Origin: Pogona vitticeps
Taxonomy: Eukaryota > Chordata > Lepidosauria > Squamata > Agamidae
Assembly: GCF_051106095.1 (NCBI RefSeq)
Contig: NC_135795.1
Span: 2,199,001-2,263,000 of the forward strand
Direction: 5' to 3'
Length of the DNA stretch: 64,000 bases
The translations under genes and the position numbers were made by a program. Shown piece after piece: positions 13,201-36,147 of this stretch (positions within the stretch are counted from its first letter, which is position 1; each line of letters opens with the position of its first letter). The notes beneath the pieces are model-generated. The model did no database searches and was not told the origin of the DNA. It saw only the letters and a list, made by a program, of their open reading frames with translations.

Positions 13201-13429
13201 CCTTTCTCTCCGCACAGAGACAGGCAGTTGGGATCCTGGCTTCTACAACTTGGGAGTACGATTCCTCCAGGCCACTCTCCTGGCTTGCTTTTGACCTGAG
13301 AGAGAAGGAAACAAACGGGTCACGGACAGAAAAAGACATTAGAGCTAGCCCCTGCCTGGAAGACAGAAACCCTCAACTAATGCAAACATCTGAGTGTGCT
13401 TCTCTCCATCCCTCACAATAATGTGTGGT

Positions 13430-13600
13430 CCAGTGGATTCTTCTTCCAACTAGAGACCAGAGAGGGCAGTGGTTTCCCCTTCCCTTCCTCTGAGATCCCG
13501 CAACTGGCCCAAGGCCACCTGGACTGGCTCTTTCCCCAGGAGGGCATCGAACCCCCAGCCACTGACTCAGCAATCCCTGAGCTACATTAGCCAGCTTCCA
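13430..13600 (-). mobile_element. tRNA-derived SINE, minus orientation
   Basis: Read on the minus strand it gives a tRNA-like head (GTAGCTCAG ... GGGGTTCGATGCC) and a body with GAGCCAGTCCAGGTGGCCTT and GGGCCAGTTGC. This matches the family of the copy near 62455. It lies inside the FAHD1/HAGH promoter region. Confidence 0.6.
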
Positions 13601-14329
13601 CTCGATGGGTTTAGTGACCCAAGGATGCCCTTGGAAGGTCTGGCGGGGGGCAAACTCCCAGAAAGACAGTCGCCATCCCCCAGCCCCCCCAACCGGGAAA
13701 GGTTCCTCTCCAACCACGGGCTCTCGCTAACGGCGGCTGGCCTTGACATCCACGGGCCCCTTCCCTGGTTGTTGGCGGCACCCTTTAAAGGCCTTCCCTC
13801 CCCGCACCAGCCCGGGGGGGAAGCGGTGCTTTCCTCCAAGAGAGCCGGTGGATGGATGGCCGGCAGGCAGGAGGGATTTTTCTTCTCCCACCCTCGTGGT
13901 CTCTGGAGGTCTCGCCTCTTCTGGCAGCCAGAGGTGCCGTCCGTCCGGCCGCCCTTCTCCCGTCCACCCTCGGCCACGGAGGAGGAAGGAGAGAGGCCGG
14001 CAGCCCCTCGGCGCCCCCTCGGCCCCCCCAAGGCTGAGCCTCTCTTCTTCCCACCCCCCGAAGCCCAGAGGGGAAGCCCACCTTCCTTTCGCCTGCCAGG
14101 CGCGCCCGGCCCGCCGATCGATCGCTGGGGAAGGGAGCCCGAGCCCCGCCAGCCAGCCAGCCGGCCTGCCTCGCCTGCCTGCCTGCCTTCCCCGGAGCCG
14201 GGGCGGGCAGAGGGGCGGCGGGCGGGCCGGTCCACCCAGCCTCCTCCTCCTCCGGAGCCCCGGCTCTCCCTCCATTGGCTGTCGCCGGCGCTGGAAGCGG
14301 GTCAGGGAGGAAAGGCGGCGGAGGAAGGA

Positions 14330-14361
<32 letters not shown>

Positions 14362-14431
14362 AGGGGCCGGGCTCTCCGGGGCTTGGGCAGCAGCAAGCGG
14401 GGGAGACCGGCCGAGCGAGGAGGCTCGGATC

Positions 14432-25774
<11,343 letters not shown>

Positions 25775-26149
25775 AAGGTGTTCCCAGACATGCCACTGCT
25801 TTGCTTTTTTTCCTCCCCCTGTAGTCTATTCAGTTAAATTTTACCACTCTGTTCTGTTGAAATTATCCATGTTAAGGGTTCCCTTGCTATTCTTTTCTCT
25901 TAATAGGAAAGAGAAGGAACACAGCAGCAACAGATCAGACAAAGCGCTTTGCTCTTCTGGGAAATGTTTGACTTGCTGTTTAAAAGAGGCTAAGATCTCA
26001 TGATATCTGTAACCCTAGCATTCAGTGGATTAGTAAACAGTTTAGGGTTTGGGGTTGGTACGTGGAACTCCTGTAGAAGGGGTCACTCCAGGGCGTGGGG
26101 AGTTGCTTTAGTTCTGGATGAATCTGGGAACACTTTGGATAACTTGAGC

Positions 26150-26286
26150 GCCATGGGGCCCAGCCTTGGGTCCCCAGATATTCTTGGACTAAAACTCCCA
26201 AACTCCTTCACACTAGCTATGCTGGCCAGGATTTCTGGGAGTCGTAGTCCAAGAATCTCCGGGGACCCAAGGTTGGGGTCCATTGC
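26150..26286. mobile_element. Palindromic MITE, copy 1
   Basis: The arms CCTTGGGTCCCCAGATATTC and, inverted, CCTTGGGTCCCCGGAGATTC flank AACTCC / GGGAGTCGTAGTCC. It is one of five related copies in the window and could fold end to end. Confidence 0.65.
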
Positions 26287-27312
26287 CTGAGAAGCCAAAC
26301 AGAGGTTGTGTTCCTACCCAACTCTGATTGAAAAGGAAACGGATCGTTACAGAACCAAGAGAAGACGCCACCACCTCCCCCCGAGATCACCTTGTCCCTC
26401 TATCCCCAATGTCAACACTGTGCAGCTTCCGACAGTCACCTCGTTTCTTAAGGCACATCCGCACTGCACTTTTTGAAAACAGGTTTTCAACCCTTCCCAC
26501 TGTCATGGCTTCCCCTCTAAGGAACGCTGGGGAAAGTAGCTCTCAAAGCTGACTAGCATTTCTTACCAGATTTTCTTCGGCTGCCTCGCCAAAACTACAG
26601 TCCCCAGCATTCTTTGTCAGGGAGCAGAGGGGCAGTGGCAGTGCCAACGGGTTTTCCAGGTGATTTAAATTCAGATGTCCCTGCTTGTCACACCCTCGTA
26701 CCTGCTTTCTAGCTGACAAAGCATGGGGCTGCCTAGAAACCCTTAAGTATGGACATGCCACTTGTTTAGCTTGCTTGAATCCCTCTTCCCTGTTGATTTC
26801 AGCTGCTGTGTGTTTGTACATATATATATGAAAAAAGATAATATATATTCCTACAAAAAGAGATGAATGAACAGGTCCAGAGTCAGGGGCTTGAACCATA
26901 ACTGGCTTCAGTTGGTTTGAAAGCTTCAGTGGCTCCTTTTCCCCGCTTAGAATGCCTGCCAGTTGAAGTCTTAGGAACATACTCAGGATCTCTGAGCACA
27001 AAAATTCACAGTATTTCAGAAAAAAAAATCCTTCAAGGAGGGAAGGCATCTATGCTGCCTCCTTTGGAATAGCCTCGTTTACTACCTGCAAGATGATGGT
27101 GCGGGGTAGGACGATGGGTAGGAGAGTTTTCCAATCCTCCCCTCAACCGTTTGAAATAGCAACGACCAAGATGATAAAATGGTTTTGTCCTCTTTGACCT
27201 AGAAAGATCCTGCTTCTCTTCCTTCCCCCCAATCCCTTAATGCACCCACCATTTGGCAGTTCTAAATAGTGTCGGAGCCTGTAGTTCACCTAAATGTCCT
27301 GCTCGGCGGATC

Positions 27313-27318
27313 AATAAA
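27313..27318 (+). terminator. HAGH: Candidate HAGH polyadenylation signal
   Basis: This AATAAA lies about 1.5 kb after the HAGH stop in the expected orientation, and I noticed no earlier canonical signal. It is a candidate only, since the 3' UTR would then carry a palindromic MITE at 26150-26286. Confidence 0.4.
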
Positions 27319-27839
27319 CATCTCTTGCACTAAACCACAACTCTGCCTCTAATGTTTGAAGTCAAAGCTTCTCCCAGCAGTCATGGGTTAATAGATTACA
27401 GCTAAAGAGAAGCACCTATGACCTGTCAGCAACCTGTTTTTCCCCCGCCTCGTCTTCCGTAATGTGATTTTTGAGGCTGGGCAGGCAAACATGCAAATGA
27501 AGCCCCTGTTTGCTTTCCGCCAACCAATCACGAAAAAAAGCTTGCTGGAAAGCAAGACCTGGAGCTGAGTGCAAGGAGATCCTGAATTGGTCTTGTCAAA
27601 CCCTATAACATAATATCAAGAATATAAATGGGCTCTGTCAGACCCCCTTTCCTGGAATTATTTATTTCTGAAGTTAGTTGCAGATTTGCAGATCTTCAAA
27701 CAAAGCCCACAGTACTGGGGGAGGGGGGGGGAAGGGAACCCTAAACAGAAAAGTGCCATTCTGCAATCTTTTACTCTTAAGTTCCCCATGTGTCACCTGA
27801 ACACTTACCAACGAAGCCCACAGCCATGGTGATCATTCA

Positions 27840-28270
27840 TAGATTTTTCTACCACCCCATTAGTGCATGACGCTCTTCCTGGGCAGTTAACAATTGATAA
27901 AATCAGACGGAAATAATGTTAAAACAATAACAGCGATAAAGCGAAAGAACCAATCAAACCGAATCAAGCATGGCGAACATTAGCCCGTAATAGGGCGAAT
28001 GGAGCAAGTGGCAAATTTGCGTGAAGTTGCCATCCAAGGCCTCTGAGAAAAGGTGCATCTTGAGCAACTTTTTAAAGGCAGGCAGGGAGGGGGCCAGGCA
28101 CAACTCAATGGGGAGACGATTCCAAAGGGTTGGTGCCACCACCGAGAAGGCCTGGTTTCTAGTAGAAATTTTCCTGGCCTCCCCTGGTGTGGCCACTGGA
28201 AGAAGCATGGCTTGACTGGATCGGATGGCGTGGGTCAATGTTCTTGGGAGACAGACGCTCCGATAAGTAA
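27840..28270 (-). mobile_element. LINE fragment, end of reverse transcriptase ORF (L2/CR1-like)
   Basis: The minus strand encodes NQAFSVVAPTLWNRLPIEL followed by LAPSLPAFKKLLKMHLF, the typical C-terminal end of a non-LTR retrotransposon ORF2. The rest of the element is absent. Exact clade is not settled by eye. Confidence 0.65.
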
Positions 28271-28400
28271 GGGGGTTGACAAGGCAGTGTGGGTCTCTCC
28301 TATACTTCCCGAACTCAAGAACACCCAGGTTATCTTTTAAGAGCCCAGTTTTAATTCAGATTGAAGGATAATATTACTAGATCAAGCAATCTTTCTTATA

Positions 28401-28406
28401 TTTATT
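28401..28406 (-). terminator. C16orf89: Candidate C16orf89 polyadenylation signal
   Basis: The minus strand reads AATAAA about 376 bp after the stop codon. It sits just upstream (plus coordinates) of a palindromic MITE. Candidate only. Confidence 0.4.
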
Positions 28407-28429
28407 TGTAACCCTGATAATTCATGAGT

Positions 28430-28566
28430 TGCAGTGGTTCCCCACCTTAAGTAACGCAGGTGTTTCTTGGACTGCAATTCCCAGAAGCCTTTCACCACTA
28501 GCTGTGCTGGCCAGAGTTTCTGGGAGTTGCAGTCTGAGAACACAGACCAAGGTGGGGAACCATTGA
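28430..28566. mobile_element. Palindromic MITE, copy 2
   Basis: It starts GCAGTGGTTCCCCACCTT and ends, inverted, with CAATGGTTCCCCACCTTGG. The arms carry ACTGCAATTCCCAGAAGCC and its complement. Confidence 0.7.
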
Positions 28567-28781
28567 ATTTGTGCATTGTTCAAAATCAGTGTTTCGTTGG
28601 GTAGGTAAGATATTTGGGTGAAGTCTGTAGACTTGTGAGGTCTATGGAAAGCTCGTGGTAATGAGCAGTGCATTTTCTGTGAGCCAGCTGGAAGCAGAAT
28701 GAAGCGGGCGGCGATGTCCAGGGCGAGGGGGACGACGATGATCGAGAAATGTACCTATTCTTGTTCTTGATGAGCAACATA

Positions 28782-31700
28782 TCAGGAACCGTAGTAAAGG
28801 TAAGCCCCAATGGCTGCTACCGCCACAGCCGTGTTGTGGGAAGAGCATCCATCTGCGGAGAGAACATGTTGGTGTCAAAGGGGCGATTAAATCAAATTTG
28901 TCACTTGATCTGGAAAAAGTTAAATTTTTTAAAACCAGAATATCCTGAATCTCCCAGCCAGCCTGGCCATTAAATCAGAGCAGAATCTGATGCACACCGA
29001 CAGGGAGGCAAGCCTTATTGAACACCCTGGGACCTACTTCTGAGTAGAAGCCAAAAGGACTACTCCTTTCTTAAGGCTCTCGATGTATCGTCTTAGTTTT
29101 GTCACTCCCTTCCTTCCACATTGCCTCATGGAAGTGTTGTGAGGACCAAGAGAAGAACAGAAATGTCATTGTTGCCCACCGTGATCCTTGTTCCTGGTGA
29201 AAAATCACTTGTGGGGTCAAAAATATGGACAAAATCCATCTTGAGTTGCGCTTATGATGGACAAGACATACATGAACATGGACAAGACATACGCAGACGG
29301 TGAGCCCAAAAGGTCTAGGGAGATCACGTGACCTGGAATATATTTTCATGTTGAAGACCTGTGTGTTAAAAATGCTTGGCTTTCTTGAAAACAGTCACAC
29401 ACACACATCCATCGTACCTACACCAATACGTCAACAACACTGGTCTTGGCAAAACACCGATTTTACCTTGAAGAATTTTCTCCGTCCTTTTAAATCTTCG
29501 TGGGTTTTGGACATGCGGTTTGGGAACTGGACTCAAGGATTCTAAGAGTTAAGAGAAAGGAAGAGTGATTTCCTCGGAAAACAGAGTCGGAAGACTTAAA
29601 ACTATTGGGTTCTCCTTAAATCACCACCTTGATATGTTAGGTATAGCATGTTACATCCAAGTTCTGCTCCCAAGATATCCTCCTATTATATCTTGAGCTA
29701 ACATGCTGGTTCTTCTGCACCGGATGAATCAAGCAGATGTGTTCATCATCCTCATCTTAGAACTGCAGGGCTGGAAAGGACCCTATGAGTCATGGATGCC
29801 GGCCCCTGTCCAGGAGGCAAAGCGGGGAATCGAACACCCAACTTTCGGCTCTGCAGCTAAAGACCTCAACCCCTGAGATAATGCAGCAGTTCTTCCCTTA
29901 CCGTACATCCAGAAACATCCTCTCCCTGGTTTCTGCCAGCTGAGAATGAGGTCCAGCCACGCTGGCTTGTAGAAATCAGAGAACCCAGCCATGCCGCAGA
30001 ACAGAACTAAGGAAGAGAATACATATACATCCGTGAATTTTGGTAGAAGAAGAAGAAGAAACTGGTTGGTTGGTTGGTTGGTTGGTTGGTTGGTTGGAGA
30101 AATCGCTGCTGCTTGTAGAATTCAGTCCTTCGCAAGGAAATGCTAAAGAACCGAGAAAGACACTGAATTCTTGCTTCTTCACTTACTGTTTTCCGTAAAG
30201 AGGTCTCCCAAAGAGGTAAGGTGTGCTTGCCTTTCGGCATTGAGGTTGTGTTGCATCATCAAATGGCAAAACACATTCTTATAATAGGGGATGTTCAGGA
30301 AAACAGGATCCAAGCATCCTTGCTAGACATGAAAAGAGAAGGCGGATGAGTGAGTGGAGAGGAATAAAACTAAGGCAGGGCATTGGGTATTAATAACTCA
30401 AGACTGGGGCAGGCCAGGAGAAATGGGATTGACTGCCAATATCGCTGTTCCTGGTCTCTAGGGCATTTCCAAGATCCTCTCCGCTACTTTATGACAAAGC
30501 AGAAGCTACCAAGAATTTTCTGGCGGGTGGGGAGAGGATATTTTAAATCCAATTAGAGTAGGATCCCCTTATCCACGGAACCAGTATCCACTGATTTACT
30601 TATCCATGGTCTGAAAAGATTTAAAATAAATAAAAGCAAAATCCTAGAAATATACATTTTTGAAGGTGACATTACCAGAACTAGCCACTAGATGGACACG
30701 GAGACCATGCTAGATATTTCCAGAATGTCATTACCAGAACCAGCCACTAGAGAGAGCCAAGAACCTTGTTATGTATAGCATTCACTACAATTTGTGCTTT
30801 TCAGTAACTTCAGGGGGGCTTGGAACCGATGTCTGACAGATATGGGGGCGAGGGGGTCCTACCATATTACTCCCAATGAGAGTCAAGACAGTGAACCCCA
30901 AAAAACTTACCATCTCTGCAAACAGGAAGTAGAAAAGTTGATGGGATAAGCTGTAGTCCGAGCAGTGAGTTTGCGTCTCGACAATTCTGCACTTTTCTAG
31001 AACGAAGCAAGGTTCACTGCTGGCTTTCCTGTGCAAAAGGAGGGAGTTAAGTTCCAAAAGCAGAGTGTAACAAAGGGACCAACTCAGTCATAGTTAACCG
31101 ATGCTTAGAGAAAGTATATATTTTTAGAGGGAAATCCCCAGAATCTTTAGAGAGGAACTCTCAATTTGTCCCTGAATTCATATGCAGAGCTTGTGCGGCT
31201 GAAACATCATGTTTCAAACGACCACTTCCCAGCATCCACGCAGAACCCGGAAAGGTCATCTAGTTCATCCCCTCTTGCTTAGGGCAAGGAAAGCCACAAG
31301 GTTGAGCAAGTTTATGTGCTCTTCCTCTACAGCTCTCAGGCAGGGTTTGAGTTATTTTCATCCTCCTGGTGGAAGCTGCCGTCCTGCGGCTACCAGAGGA
31401 CACAACCTCGCCAAAGTTGGCCCCAAGCCTCATCGCCGTGATAACCCGAGACGCTCCGGAGAGGCCAGCCGAATCCTTACAGCGTTCCTAATATCGCCGA
31501 AAGGCAAACGTCGCTTTCTTGCATCTCCAGACAGGAGCCATCGGTGAGGGCGAAAGCGACGGACGTGTTGAGCGGAGTCCATTGGCGTGGCACCTTCCAA
31601 AATCCGGGCGCTAATGCAGGGGCAAACGCTGAAAAGGAATGGCAGAAAGAGGAAGCGATCCTTCAGACATTGGTTAAGTCCCCCTTGCGTGTAGCACCCA

Positions 31701-34700
31701 TGCCCTCCCCGAAGGGGTGAGGCAGGGGGCCCACCAACCATCACGGCACACACTTTTTGGAGCGGAAAACGTTGAGCGCCCTTCTGCATCACCCTCCGTT
31801 TGAAGGCTTGATTCACATGCCCTCGCTTGTTTTGGAGTTCAAACCGCCGTTCTCTGCTTCTTATGCAAAGACAACCCATCAATAAGGGGACAATTTTCTA
31901 GTTTGCTTGCCGGCTCACCCGACGAGCCAGCGAACATTTGTGAAAGGCTTCCAAAGACGGAGAAAAGGTTAAACGGTTAGAGCTTTTCTCCCCATTTCTC
32001 CCTTGCTGGACTTTGGACATCATAACGGCCCTTTTGACTTTAGCTTCTGTAGCTCCAAACAATGATCGCGTACGTTCTCCTCCAACCTGTCGTTCTTCTT
32101 TGTTTTTGCTTTTTTCAATTTTTTGAACAATAGCTGTATTTACCACGATGGGGGCCAATGAATTCTAGGTGTTTTCTTGATCTTCAATTATTGGCTTTAG
32201 CACTTATTTGCTTGTCATCCTCTCAGTCCATGAAATTATAATTTCATGGAGGCCTTCAAGAGAACATTGGGCAACCCTCTGTCAGATCCGCTTTGATTTG
32301 GATTCCTGCCTTGAGCAGGGGTGTGTGTGGACTTATAGGCCCGTTCCGACTCCATGATTCTAGAATTCTATGATTTTATAATCTTAGAACTGCAGAGTTG
32401 GAAGCAACACTAGGGAGACGCAGTGTGGAATTGAGCTCCCAACCTCCGGCAATGAATCTACCATTCCGATGCTTCTATTTTTTTTTTTTTAATAACCACC
32501 TGCGCTAAAGTCCATGGTTCTGTGTAATTCAGCAGAACCATCATCGGTCGTACCTTCCCAGTCTTAAATGTTTGTTTCATAACTTACAAAACTGAGATAC
32601 GGTTGCTTGGATTCTCACAGAATCGGATGGGAGCAACACGATTTTCAAGAAACCGTTGGGGGGAAAAAAGGGCAATCCTATAAAACTTTAACGAGAGCCA
32701 GAAAATGTCGTTAGGCCAGCTTCGGCTTTTGAGAGGATTTTCCCATGTCTTTTATGCAAATAAAGCCTTCAATAATACCTGCAGAAACCTTGCAGAAGTC
32801 CAGAAATTCTAGCTAAAATGAATAATTAGGGACACATCACTTTCAAGGCAAGAAACATGGATCTGTTACAAAGATCATTCATATACCACCACAAAATATA
32901 CCATGATTTCACTGAGTATTTTGGAAAAAATGAAACACAGGCATGGATTTCACTATAGCTTTCCCCCCCCCATGATTAAGAATCAGGTGCCTCTCCTACG
33001 CTTGATGTGCACCTTTCCATGTATGGCTTGCTATGATGTACATAAAAGTACGTTATATCTATATACAGTATTGGGTAGTTCCACAGCCCAGTTAGCAAAA
33101 ACTACTTCCCGGGTCCATCCTTAGTATTTCCAAACCTTGCTTTTCAAGGTCTTCTGCCTGAGAGGAGTCTTGCCAGTGGTTGGCTGGACAGAAATCCAGA
33201 TCATAGCTGGGAAAGTTACATTCCCCCCCAAAAAAAGTAACTTTTCTAATATTCACCCCAAGTTTTTCCTTAATATTTTGCCCCTAGCTCCCACCTGCTC
33301 CAGCTAGCAACATGAGCGTCTGGGAATTATGGGACCTTTAGATGAGATGGGTCCACTCAGGATGTGAAAAGAATAGTTTTTCAAGGACCCCCGGCGTCCA
33401 CAAGGGGTCCAAGCCCCCCTCCCCACGGATGCTGAAAAATGCAGATTTCAGCAAACACTGTTTTAATGTCAAACTCTATACATCACATGGTCTGTGGCTC
33501 TCTCTAGTGGCAAGTACTGGTAACTTCATTATTAGAAATATATATATATATCCTGGGATTTTTCTTTTAATATTTTTAATATTTTCAGCCTGTGGATAAG
33601 TGAACCAACGGATACGGGGGTCTACTGCGCTATAAAAACAGGTAACTACGACTAGATCTTCCACTGAGAGGTTTGATTCTACCTTTGTAATAACGAGGAT
33701 CTTTCCTCTCACTGGCGCGCCTCGCTTTCTCGATTAAATCCGAAACCTTCGCCTCCAGCCGGGCCACCCGCTCCCGCTCCGGGTGTGCTTCAGGCGTCAG
33801 GTCCCATTTTTCCACGGTTGCGTTGAGGTAAACTGGAAACGTGCAGAAGGAAAAGACAGGGTTGGCAAAAGCAAAGCGCAGGAATGGGAGAGTTCACCAA
33901 CAGGGTGCAAAGGGGTGCACCCCACACCCCAGTCTATACGCAGCTGGCCTAATCCTGCTCATCAGACGGTGCTTCCCTCCTGCTGAAATCCCAGTCTTCT
34001 TCAGAGAAATGATTTCCCCCCTTTCTCGCAAAAAGTCTCAACTACCTTTTATTTTTTTAAATTTTTCCCACTGTCCTACACAGGAGGCGGCTCTGTTCTG
34101 TCCCCTTTCCGACGAACCCTGTGCAGGAAGGACACCGCTCTGCCCAGGAACAGCAATAATCCTGCGCAGGTTGGCGTTTCTTCCCGGGTGGACGTTTCTG
34201 GAACAGTTTCATTTAACCAGAAATTAATGTTTCTCTCCTCTGGCCTCTTCTCTGGCAGTCTACGTGGCAAAGAGGGAGAAAGAGGAGGGGGGCTGTCCCA
34301 AAGCATTTTGCCACCCGAGGCAAAGGGACAACCCAGCGCCGTCCCTTCTTCCCGTTGCAAACATAGCAGCCAAGCGGGATAGTACTCAAAGCCAGCCAAG
34401 ATGCTTTGGAAGATGAAGTGGGAAAAACAAGCATGCCCACCAGGAGATAAAAACATAATCTGTGTCGGTAAAAGCACAATAACAACAAAGGGATTATATC
34501 CCTAGAACACGTTGCCTTACGTTCTCTTGGGGAAAATATCACAATGATGACCCACCGGATTCAGGGCGCAACGCAAGAGGACGAGGTTTCTCCACCCCTT
34601 GCACATCCAACTGAGGTGCCCTCCTCACTGGCCACTAGGGAAGACTGCCAGAATGGCTTCAAATACTCAGACACGATGCTTGCACTCTCCCGCTTTGCTG

Positions 34701-35600
34701 ATTTGTAAGGATTGCCATGTTCCTCTGTGCTTCTGCTCTTAGCCTGTTCAGGGGCCAGGAGCGTGCTGGCCGAAGCGAGGGTCACATGGCAATTTAGACC
34801 ATCCATTCCCACCCTTTTCAGCATCATCCCCCCCCCTTTTCTGTTTCCGAGAAACCCTCAGTTCTCGCTCACCACCCACCTCCTTTTTAAACAACCACAG
34901 GACCAGTTACTACAGTAATTTAAAATGAAAAATAAAACAAACACTTAAATTATTTTTTTTTTGAAAATGAAACATCCCTCTCTTTAAAGATTTTGATTCA
35001 CGTTGACCTTGAATTACAACGGGTCATCCTAACCTCTACAAATGATACCTCCGGCGGAAATTTGTTAAAGCTGATAAAACTGTGCTTTTTTTATCATGAA
35101 CATTTTTGCACGCTTGCACCCCCTTGGAATTTCTGTATGCTCCCCTCCCTCGTGAGGTAGGCTCCCCAATTTCGAAGGCAACGCTTTAGAGGTTACAGCC
35201 TGGGCTGAATTCACAGACGGGAAAGCAAGGCTGCACACAGATGCTATGAAAACCCAATCAATGTCTGTAGTTCTTTTTCAGAGTCCTTCTTCCATCATCT
35301 TAGATCTGCAGAGCTGGAAGGGACCCCATGGGATCATCCAGACCAGCCCCTGTCAAGGAGGCACTGTGGGGGATTTGAACTCCCAACTCGCCTCCCTCCC
35401 TGAGATATACCTTGTAGCAAGCGGTACCCCAGCACAGCATCCACATTGATTTCCTCGTATTGCTCCTCCAGGAACCCCTTTGCTTCCTCCAGGGCGGAGA
35501 GGATGGCCTCCAACCTGCTGCCGGCTCCTGCTTTCCCACATCTGGAGGGGTTCGGCTGGGGGAGGCAGAGAAGCAACATCTGGAAGGGCAGGAAGCGCAT
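28782..35600 (-). CDS. C16orf89: C16orf89 homologue (UPF0764, secreted protein of unknown function)
   Basis: Coding exons, 5' to 3' on the minus strand: 35411-35600, 33683-33832, 31481-31628, 30911-31028, 30187-30322, 29902-30006, 29467-29541, 28782-28852. All have AG/GT borders and compatible phases, giving 330 residues. The N-terminus (MRFLPFQMLLLCLPQ) looks like a signal peptide. Conserved blocks recalled from the human protein are NVDAVLGYRLLQ, APGFWKVP, SSEPC, SLSHQLFYFL, FCGMAGFSDFYKPAWLDLIL, SWQK and GCSSHNTAVAVAA. NAT at the exon 1/2 join and NTS in exon 3 are possible N-glycosylation sites. The human protein is described as secreted and thyroid-enriched with no known activity. Exon 7 is short, basic and poorly conserved (RRFKRTEK). 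The C-terminus is brief. Identity is secure; function is unknown. Confidence 0.93.
29760..29885 (-). mobile_element. tRNA-derived SINE, minus orientation, C16orf89 intron 6
   Basis: Reversed, it reads a tRNA-like head (AGGTCTTTAGCTGCAGAGCC ... GTTCGATTCCCCGC) and the tail CCTTTCCAGCCCTGCAGTTC. It ends about 15 bp from the exon 6 donor. Confidence 0.65.
30063..30097. repeat. (TTGG)n microsatellite
   Basis: About nine TTGG units in C16orf89 intron 5, next to a short GAA run. Confidence 0.85.
30556..30865. mobile_element. Pogo/Tigger-like MITE (long form)
   Basis: TAGGATCCCCTTATCCACGG opens the element, and GGGGGCGAGGGGGTCCTA closes it as a decayed inverted partner. The interior has AGCCACTAGA phrases shared with the 33381 copy. 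Confidence 0.5.
32227..32250. repeat. 24-bp perfect palindrome
   Basis: The sequence equals its own reverse complement over 24 bp, centred on TTATAA, and directly precedes a CR1 3' end. Confidence 0.75.
32251..32385 (+). mobile_element. CR1 LINE 3' end
   Basis: GGCCTTCAAGAGAACATTGG ... TGATTTGGATTCCTGCCTTG ... CCATGATTCTAGAATTCTAT is the standard CR1 3' terminus with its ATTCTATG repeats. A better copy lies at 61122-61508. Confidence 0.7.
32386..32480 (-). mobile_element. tRNA-derived SINE fragment, minus orientation
   Basis: TTAGAACTGCAGAGTTGGAA ... GAGCTCCCAACCTCCGGC matches the reversed SINE family seen at 29760 and 35297. It abuts the CR1 tail. Confidence 0.55.
33381..33629. mobile_element. 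Pogo/Tigger-like MITE (long form)
   Basis: The right end GGATACGGGGGTCTACTG and the left AAGGACCCCCGGCGTCCA behave as inverted ends. The interior carries GATGCTGAAAAATGCAG and TCTCTAGTGGCAAGTACTGG. It lies just downstream of exon 2 of C16orf89. Confidence 0.5.
35297..35408 (-). mobile_element. tRNA-derived SINE against the exon 1 donor of C16orf89
   Basis: Reversed, the tail CCTTCCAGCTCTGCAGATC and the head TATCTCAGGGAGGGAGG ... AGTTCAAATCCCCC are recognisable. The head ends within a few bases of the GT donor at 35410-35409. Confidence 0.6.
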
Positions 35601-36107
35601 CTCGGCTTCCCTTCTGGACGGCGGTGCTCCCGGCCGGCTTCTCTTCCGAGCGGCTGCTGGGGATCCTTTGGCTGCAGCCTTTCAAAGCAAGGGAAGGGCA
35701 ACCTGCGCGCATACCTTCGGAGAGCATCGCCAAAATGCCCCCGGGGAAATGTTTGCCTTGGACCTGGACGTCCGCGTTTCGCTCATATTTCGAAACACTC
35801 CCCAAACAAAAAAAACGTTCTCCGGCTGGAACAGGCGGGTCCCGGGGTTTCGAGCTGCAGTTCCTGCTTCGGGGAAAGCCGGCCTCGGGTCGGTCCCCTT
35901 GGCCTGCACGAGACACGGCCTCCGCAAGGCAAACATGGGTGTCTTCTTGACCTTCTTCCTGGACCCGTGCAAAAAATAAATAATGCAAAAATAAATAAAA
36001 GGGACAGGGTGGCTCACCAATGTGGGTTTGTGAAAAATGCATCGGGGCAGGGGGGAAAAATAGTTGCATTGCATCTATCTATCTATCTATATCTATATCT
36101 ATATCTA

Positions 36108-36147
<40 letters not shown>

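Larger units (their letters stand above)
25775..28781. other. HAGH-C16orf89 convergent intergenic region
   Basis: Contains the HAGH 3' UTR, a candidate polyadenylation signal, two palindromic MITEs and a LINE fragment in minus orientation. No other gene was found. This is the junction between the two gene blocks of the window. Confidence 0.55.

Noticed and set aside
28680-28800. Plus-strand open stretch with an acidic run and YLFLFL, ending at a GTAAGC.
   Set aside because: It is the complement of the last C16orf89 exon and its 3' UTR, which has clear homology on the minus strand.
31640-32160. Moderately CpG-rich minus-strand open frames (IVVNTAIVQKIEK and neighbours), considered as a retrocopy.
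   Set aside because: No family recognised. It lies within C16orf89 intron 2, so I make no call.
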